From the NCBI RefSeq assembly GCF_964355755.1, contig NC_092673.1, forward strand, positions 19,783,001 through 19,847,000: DNA of 64,000 nt, written 5' to 3'. The position numbers were made by a program, and so were the translations under genes. The stretch is from Antedon mediterranea. Lineage: Eukaryota > Echinodermata > Crinoidea > Comatulida > Antedonidae. The notes below the pieces were generated by a model. It did no database searches and had not been told where the DNA came from. It worked only from the letters and a program-made list of their open reading frames with translations. This document shows, piece by piece, positions 55,340 to 64,000 of this stretch (position 1 is its first letter; each line of letters starts with the position of its first letter).

Positions 55340-56429
55340 TCACCGCAACAGAAACAACCCTTCCGCCTCGACAGTCGACTGGGTAGCTTGAGTGCTGTAT
55401 GACCTGGTCTTGTCCGACTTCTCAGACTTATGGCTGTCCTTAGACTTCTGGGCAGATGTCACCTGGAACGACGGATCGTTACAAATCTTTGCCTCCTTGG
55501 CAATAAAATCAACGAATACCTTAAATGGCGGAAACGAAACGTCTTTATCTGCCTTGTATTTAGAACCAGTAGTGCGCCACCTTTCTTGCAGTCGGTATGA
55601 CAGCTTTGCTACTGCGATGTTCACTCCCCTGGCGGTGTCAAAGACTGCTAGCCCTGGCAGCCGCTTGTCCCTTTTTGCTGCTTCGATTTCACGTAGGAGA
55701 TCTGCCATCTCCTTCATCTGCTTGTTTTCTTTAATTTTCGGGAATGTTTCCAACTTGCTAAGAAGTACACTCTCGATTAACTCCGAAGCTCCATAATCTT
55801 CGTCCAGTCGCTCCCACATGGCCTTGAGTTCCTCTTCAGAATTGTCTAAATGGACAGCTTTCAATCTTAATATTGCCTTGTGGGATTCTTCACCCAACCA
55901 CTTCATCAGCAGATCTGATTCTTCCCTGGCATGCAAGGACAGCTCTTTAGTAATAGCCTTGAATGTCGCCTTCCATGTTCTATAATTGATTGGGTCATCA
56001 TCAAATTTAATAAGTCCATTGCTTATTAAATCCTTTTTCATCAGAAACTTGGCGATGTTGGATTTATCTTCATCACCATCATCAGGCTTGTTCGCAGCTA
56101 CTTGCGAATCCTGTCTATTTAGTTCGGCTAGATATGCCTATCTGTAACCCTTGGGTGAACTCCATCAGTACAGATTCCATGTATTTCTCTGCTTCTTCGA
56201 ATTCTGGGTCATCTTCAATAATTGCTACAAGAGCATCATGTACATGCTCAACTGCATTTGAGGCACGATTAAGTCGTTCAAGCGCATGCTCTACAACCTC
56301 CTTCTCACTTTCATCCACTGTTGCTGCCTTGAGTACATTAAGAGCTCTGGTAAAGGCTCCCTTCTTAACCTTTCTGGCATGCTTCAGTTTGTCTATTTGC
56401 TCCACCGTATCAGCAGGCATCTTTATCAC
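55340..56429 (-). pseudogene. BEL/Pao gag, frameshifted
   Basis: The N-terminal part (56,429-56,115, start MIKMPADTVEQ) is a charged helical region; the central part (56,041-55,340) has WKATFKAITKELSLHAREES, LLMKWLGEESHKAILRLKAV and AVFDTARGVNIAVAKLSYRL, typical of the Pao gag. A frameshift separates them at about 56,125-56,140 and a second near 55,355-55,375 puts the zinc-finger segment (C-x-C-C around 55,350) into the next frame. Read through, the order is gag, knuckles, protease, RT start. Confidence 0.8.
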
Positions 56430-56835
56430 CGTACTGTCAGGCTTGGTTGACAGTATCTGTAATCAGGTTGCTTAACAGTCGTAATTTACTGTAAGTTCAC
56501 CGGCAACTAGTACTCAATGACATTTTAAAATGAACGGCACCAACGAATTTACTGGCTCTTTGTTTTTTATTTCTTTCCATATAATTCTAGCATATTTCAG
56601 CGTTATTTCAACTTCTTGTCTTTAGCCGTAAGTTACTGAAATTAAACATTAACAACATAACAATAATAAGCAATGTAGAATAAATCTACAATCAACGATT
56701 ATCACGGCTTCAAAGAAATACCGCATTCCTAGTACAGAGTCCCAAATTGACCCTTGACCTTACATGCTCACTCAAGTGGAACGACAATATGGCCATCACA
56801 TAATTATTTCCTTGCAACGCACGTGCGATGAAATC
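56430..56835 (-). other. BEL/Pao upstream region, LTR not resolved
   Basis: Would hold the 5' LTR and leader on the minus strand. I see no second LTR copy for comparison because the 3' half is missing. TTGGTGCCGTTCA (minus strand, about 56,525-56,540) might be a primer-binding site, but this is weak. Confidence 0.3.
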
Positions 56836-57591
56836 GGTGACTACTTCTTCGCATGCAGCTAAAGTAAAATGACGTCACGTTAAAGTGGGTCGTCACAGAG
56901 TCTCATGCATATTAATGAAGCAAACTTGCTGAGAGTTTTTTCCACCACACCACACGCGACGCGAGATTTATCGAAAATATACAACAAAATATAATTGTTT
57001 TCACTGCTGAGGATAATAAATAATATACTTTAATTTTAACATGACAGGAGAACCTAGATACTTCCAGTGCGAATAAAAAATAATAATAATGTACAATATT
57101 AGTATGTATTTTCAAATGCTGAAATAGGCTAGGCCTCCTACTGTCTAGTGGCAGCGCAGTGCATACCTGAGAGCAAGGCCAGGGTGGGTGGGCTAGTATG
57201 CTGGGTTATCTGCACAATGCCACGCGGTAACGATGAAGGGGAGGATATGGATGGCCTGATAGTGGGTAGTGTATACTGTATTTTACTTGTCTTTAGTTAG
57301 GCCGCTAGTGAGTAGGTATCATAGAAAGTCTTTCTAGGGCTAGGCATCTAAGTCAAATGGGTCGAATAAAAAACTATATTTAATCTGCTTCTTTGTTATC
57401 TGGAACAATATCGGATTATTTTCTGTACCACAGATCGCACCATCATTAATCACTCTGAAAACATTTTGTAAAATCATGAGCGCACAAGAAGCAGAAACAA
57501 AACAACTTTTGCATATGCATGAGACTACTCTGTGACGACACGCTTTAACGTGACGTCTTTTACTTTAGCTGCATGCGAAGAAGTAGTCACC
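56836..57591. mobile_element. MITE with ~75-bp inverted repeats
   Basis: The left arm starts GGTGACTACTTCTTCGCATG and runs through GCTAAAGTAAAATGACGTCA and GTCACAGAGTCTCATGCATA; the right arm (57,510-57,591) is its complement with a few changes and ends GAAGAAGTAGTCACC. A related arm lies at 38,781-38,940. No protein is encoded. No target duplication is evident, so the superfamily is unassigned. Confidence 0.8.
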
Positions 57592-57821
57592 CACACCATC
57601 ATAGTACTTTAGGCAATAATACGGTGTCTATTCTAGGCTAAATTCTATATTAATAATAGTCAAATAAATTTCCGATACGCATCAATTACTTCTATAATGA
57701 TTCTAACATTAGATGCATTATTCCATATCATGATAAATGGTCAAACAATAAAGGTATGAGCAATCTAAAACAATGAATAACTCTCAACTACTACTGGGGT
57801 TAAAACAATATCGCCGCCAGC

Positions 57822-60800
57822 GGGTGTCACGAAAGCTCAGACCACGAAAGCTCAGACCCCCTAAGACCTAAGATCACGAAAGCTAAGACCCAACACCTAA
57901 CTAAGATTACAAATATTTATCTTTCGCACCTGCCTTGTATTTTAACTCCTAACATTTATTCTGAATACCACACCTTAGAATTGGCACTTTCATGAAAAAG
58001 AATCACATAAAAAGTAACAAATACATTTTTAAATTGATGATTTTACAGACGTTTTTCTCGCACACAAAATGACTAGCCTACAGTACAGTAGGCCTACCCC
58101 ATGGGCCGCGATTTTTTTTTCCGTACGTGAGTTCCTCCATCGGTTCGTTTCGGACTCAATCGACTCTCTTCGGTATTCGGTAAAGTCAGCTCACTGATGC
58201 GTGACAACATAATACAATTTACATTTACAAACCGCGAGCTTACTTTCACACAGGCTCTCACAATAGTAAAATAAATCTACACTAATACGAGTTTTGATTT
58301 GATGACATTAATTAATATATACTAGGCCTACTTAGTAATTACATTAAGAACCCAATAGCATATTGAAGATATTTAGGTCTACGACCCAATAGTAGGTCGT
58401 ATCAGATATTATTTTTTGAAGTTGAACGACATTTTGTCGCGAACGAGAGGCTCTTTTTCTTATCGTTTATGGTATTGTAGCTAGCCCATGGCTAGGCTAG
58501 CTTGTGTAAGCCTATGCAAGGTATTACTTTTGAATTTAAAATGATTATGTACAGTAGGAATTCCTATGCACAGTGTATGTTTTTTATACCTTTTAAAATA
58601 ATATTATTAAATTAATATTTATATTGTAAGGTAATGGAAATTTTACGTTAAAGGTGTACGTATTAATTATCCCCAATCTTGAAAAAAAGATTTCAGACTT
58701 TTAATAATAGGCAACTTTGGAGTTTTAATTAAGTTATAGGCCTACAACTAATATTATTGTTTATATGTAATTTGGAAAATCATAAAAAATACATGCAAAG
58801 TAAAAAACATTCAATTACGGTACTGACACGACTGCAATAGTACAAATACATTTAATAATAACACATTTTCCAGGAAGCTTATAATTATATGTGATACTAT
58901 CATCAATTATTAAATTAACACGATATTAAACGCGTTATAAGCAAGCATATGTTTCTATACATAATACATGTTACTAATACTAGGCCTAAATGTATACAAT
59001 TTTTCAAATGTTACACTTAAAAACCTGAAGAAAATTGTAATTTTCTTGATAAAAACATCTGTTAGTGTTACTTCTGTACATATAATTTCTAACCTACTAC
59101 TTCATTTTATTAAAATAAAAAATAGTACTGTAGATGGAATATACTACATTGAAGCACACGTAGGGCTAGGCTAGCTGGCCTTGCTTGTGACGACCAACAA
59201 AGTGCTGCTGCTGTGTGTGTGTGTTAAGGCTGGTTTCCTGTCGACGTAAGAACATCACTTTTGTTGCGACTACGTCGATTTGTCGTAAGAAATGCGGATT
59301 TTACAGGAAACCGATTACGATCGAAAATTTACAAAATCGACGCAACGTAAGAAAAATGGTAACGACAAACGATTTTACAGGAAACCGATGACCTAACAAT
59401 TGTTGCGTTATGACGTTTTCTCCCGATTTTACAGGAAACCGGGATTTTTTATCTTACGCTTGAATGAACGCCCTTGCGTCACGTTTCTTACGTCTCTTAC
59501 GAAAGTTGACTTGAAGTCAACTTTTGCAAGAGACGTAAGCGCAATCGTAACAAGCAACCAATGAGCGACAAGAGTTATGACGTAATGTGTATGTCCTTAT
59601 AGTGAAATAAAGCCGGACAATAACATTTGTATGTATTTACTACTATAATTTTAGCCCACTTTACGATGTTGTACATACTTTACAAATGCACAGTAGTGTC
59701 AATAATATGCCTAATAATGTTCTAATCAGGGAGTTTACAACTCATATCAAAATCTAATACTCTTATTTATGGACGTGCAATAAACAATCAGCATCGGTAG
59801 AAACGTCACGAAAATGAACATTTGCAACAAGATAAGATATAGAAAGCCCCTTTGTAAACAATATAATATTATTATGTAACTTTCAAAAAAAATTGTTTGC
59901 TTGATTTTGTATAATTTATATTGTTTTGTTAAATTTATTCTTATTATAGGCCTGTAAATAATGGGTATCTTACTGCGGTAGTACTATCTCATGCTCGATT
60001 AGAGTATGCCTGGGCCAATAGGCCAAGGCCTAGCCTAGGGCCTAGGTAGGTCTAATAATAATAGGAATCCCGAAATGATTTGCCTTTTTTTAATTTTGAA
60101 AACTATTTAAGGCTATGCCTAAAGGGCCAGGATAATTCATTCATATTTTGATTCATACAATAATACATAGGCCTACTAGCCTAGGCTCCTATAGGCTAGT
60201 TTGATTAGATTTTGGTCAAATCAATTCCTATTAGTACAGTATTAATTAAGTATTATTACTAATACTAGGGCCTAGCCTATCTACTAAAAATAATATGTTG
60301 GTGTGCTGCACTGACACTGATGCTGAGTTGCACTGACACTGATGCTGAGTAGCTACAGGTACAATAACATCATTCAACATTTCGCGCGAAAAATGATAAA
60401 ACCCGCTCTAAAAAGAAACACCAATCAGAGATGTTGTTTCAAATACGTCATAAATCTGACCGACGTAAGAAAAAAATTTCAACTTTCGTAACAACACTAA
60501 AATCGACGTAAGCATACGACGTGTGTTTCACAGCTAAAATTTCAACTTTCGGGAGCAGCATAACTACAGATGTTTTTCTGCGGCCCGACACGATCTTGAC
60601 TAACGTCAACGACGTCAATTTTTTCTCAACTTTCGTAAGAGACGTAAGAAACGTATGAAACGCAAGAATCGTTACAAAATTCGACTTCTTACGTCGACAG
60701 GAAACCAGCCTTTACTGTTTGTGAATCTGATGGTACATACATTGGTTTGTGGCTGCCTATACAGTATTATATTATTAAAATTCTAGGACTATTATTGTTA

Positions 60801-61827
60801 TTACAATGACGTTCAGTACTACTATTAATATTTATTATTATATTAATTTACAGTGAGTATAGTATTAGGCCTCTAGTATAGTATGTATAAATTTGTCACT
60901 CGTGCAAAGAAGCTGCTCACGTTTTGTTGTTGCTGTCACGCATCAGTGAGTATCTGTGGCTTACCGAAGAGTCGATTGAGTCCGAAACGAACCGATGGAG
61001 GAACTCTCGTACGGAAAAAAAATCGCCCATGGGCCATGTTCAATGTTTTTGTTTCTATGGAACGTCAAAAGAGCAAAAATTATATAGAGGGCTGAAAACT
61101 CTGTGGAGTCCATCTACAGTGTGGATGGAACAATGTAAAATTGTAATGATAATAGTATAATCATGCAAGTACGAAGAAATAAATACTGGCAAATAAATTT
61201 TAATTTAAAAATCATGATAAGTTTTTTTGTTTCGTTTTCTTTCTGTTTTTATACTTGTACTATTATTGTTGCTCTTTTGGCGCTCCATAGAAACAAAAAC
61301 ATTGAGCATGGGGAGCTCGAGGAGTTACATTACAGTATACAAAGAAACACATCTGTAAAATCATCAATTTAAAGGATTTATTTATTTGTTATTATGTGTT
61401 TCTCCTTCTGAAAGTACTTATAAGTCCTAATTTTAATGTGTGGTGTTCAGGATAAAGTTAGTCAACAAATTTGGAGTCAAAATACAAGAAAGGCAGGTGC
61501 GTAAGAAAAACATCCTCTGAATCAACACAATGGAGTAAATATATACCAACAAACAACCCGTCAAGTTTGTTTGTTGTAAAGAAAAAATATACATTTACTC
61601 AACGGGCGAAAATAATGTGAGTTTATCTATGTTTTGCGGTAGTATTAAATTATATTTATGGTAATAAATGAAACCTACTGTGTTTAAAATTATGTATGGA
61701 TAAACAAGTATTGTTTTTAAGCTGTAGTATATCTTAGTATTTGTAATCTTAGGTGTTGGGTCTTAGCTTTCGTGATCTTAGGTCTTAGGGGGTCTGAGCT
61801 TTCGTGGTCTGAGCTTTCGTGACACCC
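57822..61827. mobile_element. 4.0-kb long-inverted-repeat transposon with 10-bp duplication
   Basis: Ends are GGGTGTCACGAAAGCTCAGA in inverted orientation; about 75 bases are identical before indels. The arms extend inwards in patches to at least 58,170 and 60,960 (CCCATGGGC and GTCCGAAACGAACCGATGGA blocks), giving a foldback-like form. A perfect 10-bp duplication, CGCCGCCAGC, flanks it (57,812-57,821; 61,828-61,837). Long arms and a 9-10-bp duplication suggest a Mutator-type element (inference). No transposase is seen. A Harbinger-like element is nested at 59,227-60,711. Confidence 0.85.
59227..60711. mobile_element. Harbinger-like element, non-autonomous, nested
   Basis: 1,485 bp with inverted ends (AGGCTGGTTTCCTGTCGACG on the left; CGTCGACAGGAAACCAGCCT on the right) flanked by TTA on both sides (59,224-59,226; 60,712-60,714). 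A TTA/TAA duplication is typical of PIF/Harbinger. Both subterminal regions are crowded with CGTAAG, CGACG and ACAGGAAACCG variants. The middle is AT-rich and non-coding. Confidence 0.85.
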
Positions 61828-61837
61828 CGCCGCCAGC

Positions 61838-62735
61838 CTCTCAATACGAGCGCAATCCAACAGAATGCTAGCTCCAGGTGAGAACTTATACTCCTTTGAT
61901 ATCATTATAATTAACATAAAGTAAAACAGAAAAACATAGTGAACCATGTATTACCGGTTCTGGTGTCGTAACCTTTTTACAACTTATTATTGCTCTAAAA
62001 TCTTGCGAAAACATTCATTGTCAACACATCACATTCTTTCATCATGTCTGCCCAAAGGACCGCTCCAAGAGTGGGGGCGCTATAACTTTAAACTACTGAA
62101 GTCAATTCAGTACAGTGATCAATCAATCAATCAATGTATTATGTAATTATTTTCACGTAATATTGACATTTTATTTTTCTTGTATATTTTTTATTAGGCC
62201 CAGGAGTAGGAATAACAGAAAATCCACTGTCGCCTTAAGGGCGTGTGGCTCCCTATAGATGAATGGATGCGAGTGTCAGTGGCTCTGTTTGTAGGCCTAT
62301 ACTAGTACTCCGGGGTCACCCTCCTACTCGTCTCGAAAGATGTTATAAACCGCCTGGCCAGTCACTCGCTTTCAAGTCGCCATGTTTTGTGACAAAGTTA
62401 TGGTAATACCAAATATATTTTCTTTTGTGTAAATGTAAAAACCATTCTTACGTCATTTACATAAACCAGGAAGATGTCCTATTAGTATTACAAGTCATAA
62501 CCTTCACCGATCAACCGGTACCAGAAATGACAAAACGACAACGTATTTTGAATACTAAAATGTAGTACTGTCTCGGTTCGGGAATCCCTAAACTTTGATT
62601 TGTATAAGGTTTGATGTGCAAGACCAATTCCCCAATGCAAAATATTTATCAGTGTTTAAATATATAACATACACAATTCCACGGAATAACAATAAAAAGA
62701 ATTACAATAATTACGAAGCGCCATCACACTTTGAT
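61838..62735. other. Intergenic, no gene seen
   Basis: No exon chain or domain is evident. A short GATCAATCAATCAATCAATG repeat lies at about 62,118-62,137. Confidence 0.4.
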
Positions 62736-62945
62736 TAAAGATGTATTGTCCCCCTGAACAAAAATTTTTTTTTTTTAAAGGCCATTTTAATGATACATAA
62801 AAGTTATTCACTTTGAAAAAAAATTGGATAAAAAAAAAAATGATTTACCTTAGAAAATCGTAATTTAAAGTAAAAAATAGTCAACCGGAAGTCGGTTGGC
62901 TGGCAGCCAGCTGGCTTCCGGTTTAATTTAACCCTTGACCTGAAT
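62736..62945 (-). mobile_element. Dispersed inverted-repeat family, truncated copy
   Basis: Begins TTAAAGATGTATTGTCCCCC and has AAAGGCCATTTTAATG, AATCGTAATTTAAAGT and AAAAAATAGTCAACCG. It ends at a hairpin, CCGGAAGTCGGTTGGCTGGC pairing with GCCAGCTGGCTTCCGG. The right end of the family is missing. Confidence 0.55.
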
Positions 62946-63453
62946 TAGCTTAATATGAATTATGCATATTGTATGATTCTTGTGCGTGTATGTGACCTCT
63001 AGGTCATCAGAAAAAAAATACGACGTGATATGGCGAGACGACGATGTGGGAAAGTTCTGTAGTTTAACAACAAAAAAAACAACTCCTACTGTACTTGAAG
63101 AAAAGACTATGGCTAGGCCCTAGCAGATTGGTAAGTAAGAACTGTAGTTTATATGGTGCAGCTTTGTTAGTTAGTATAGGAAGCCTAGCTAGCCCATTAC
63201 AGCTGTACTGGCTATCTAGTGTACTATCCCCTATCTATTGGCTAGGCCTAGAGTAGTAGCTAGTCTAGTAGTAGTAGTAGTACTAGGCCTAGTTGTAGGC
63301 CTGAGTGAGGGTTCACCCTGAGTGAGTAGCAGGCCTAGCTAATACTAATAGATACAACTTGTATTGTAAGCCTTATTAATAGTTATTGCCAACCTAGCTT
63401 TAAATAGGATTAGGCCTATAACATTCATCTGTGAGTAAGGAATAAGGTTTTAG
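62946..63453. other. Intergenic, rich in AGGCCTAG motifs
   Basis: No gene seen. CTAGGCCTA-type motifs and CTAG are frequent, especially at 63,110-63,420, with a short TAGTAGTAGTAGTAGTA tract at about 63,257-63,275. Confidence 0.4.
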
Positions 63454-63491
63454 CATGGAGGTATAAAAATAAAATATTTTATACCTCCATG
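63454..63491. repeat. Near-perfect hairpin
   Basis: CATGGAGGTATAAAA at 63,454-63,468 is followed after a short A/T loop by its complement TTTTATACCTCCATG ending at 63,491. It looks like the fused ends of an inverted-repeat transposon that has lost its middle. Confidence 0.75.
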
Positions 63492-64000
63492 GTTTTATTG
63501 TGACTTGTGTGAATTTCGACACCACCAACTCGTCTTATTTTTAGTATAATACTATAATATTAATAATAGTCTTTAATTTATCATTATTCATATCACTTTT
63601 CATTCATTTTAAAACATTTAATTTTCTTTTCTATGTAGAGTTTGTGATTAAAAAAAATTATACATAAGAGCAGCGAAACTCAAAAAGCGAAAACTTGTGA
63701 ATGGCTGCCAAAAATAGAAAATAAGGTCACCACCAGGGCCAGGAGAGATTATGGTGCTTGGTTTTTCCTTCATGATTAATTAGATTTTAATGCTAATATA
63801 AATTTGTGAAAATTGTAACTAGGCCTATACTGTACATCCAATAAGTTAAATATTTTTTGGAATGTGTACTTTACAGTACTTAGTACCGTTATGTTGAAAA
63901 TTCTTCCAAAGCAATAACGTTCAAACCAACATTCACACAATTAAACTTTTTATGTACATATTTTAATAAATAATGTCTTTCTTTTAATAGGTATTAACAC
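63492..64000. other. Window end, no gene seen
   Basis: AT-rich; no open frame or splice-consistent exon could be supported. TTTTAATAG at the very end could precede an exon outside the window. Confidence 0.35.

Noticed and set aside
57822-61827. A transposase gene inside the 4.0-kb element
   Set aside because: The longest frames (under 80 codons) lack any transposase motif and follow the inverted repeat arms.

Overview
The window is animal nuclear DNA: AT-rich, with spliced genes (GT-AG introns of about 0.1-2.3 kb), many short inverted-repeat transposons and several retrotransposon classes. The recurring TAGGCCTA motif, the tRNA- and 5S-derived SINEs and the presence of a TdT/Pol mu-type polymerase, SMIM8 and SUPV3L1 fit an invertebrate deuterostome, most likely an echinoderm (inference; no species is claimed).

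Host genes, left to right. (1) 1,457-5,868, minus: nine-exon family X DNA polymerase of the Pol mu/TdT type (567 codons; BRCT, 8-kDa, palm and thumb domains). (2) 6,521-7,028, plus: two-exon SMIM8 (90 aa), head-to-head with the polymerase across about 650 bp. (3) 20,222-24,102, plus: seven-exon gene for a basic, coiled-coil-prone 526-aa protein that I do not recognise. (4) 24,899-35,725, minus: thirteen-exon SUPV3L1 (SUV3) mitochondrial RNA helicase, 799 aa; it ends tail-to-tail with the previous gene. (5) 42,801-44,263, minus: three candidate exons giving the C-terminal end of an unknown gene.

Mobile DNA fills the rest. At 9.9-20.2 kb lies a direct duplication of about 2.0-2.3 kb just upstream of gene 3. 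Its first copy is interrupted by a nearly complete DIRS-type tyrosine-recombinase retrotransposon (10,918-16,863) with gag, RT/RNase H and recombinase frames, terminal inverted repeats and an internal complementary region that reads like the circle junction. Its gag start is split by an 880-bp foldback element (11,281-12,160) built of repeated TTGCGCAA palindromes and flanked by an ATTA duplication. At 38.4-41.5 kb an outer hAT-like element contains an inner 1,846-bp hAT-type element with a perfect 8-bp target duplication and three 315-bp tandem units. At 41.5-42.5 kb is an AACGT-rich minisatellite. At 45.2-50.6 kb is a two-ORF L1/Tx1-type LINE with an intact 1,265-codon ORF2. At 53.2-54.0 kb a lone LINE-type ORF1 abuts a frameshifted, truncated BEL/Pao element (54.2-56.4 kb). 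At 57.8-61.8 kb a 4.0-kb long-inverted-repeat element with a perfect 10-bp target duplication carries a nested 1,485-bp Harbinger-like element with a TTA duplication.

The host genes do not form one pathway: one acts in DNA end joining, one in mitochondrial RNA decay, one is a small membrane protein. The strongest unusual structures are the DIRS circle-junction architecture with a pre-insertion site preserved 8 kb away, the palindrome-array foldback in its gag, and the duplicated 5' flank of gene 3. All exon models were joined by eye from splice sites and reading phase.
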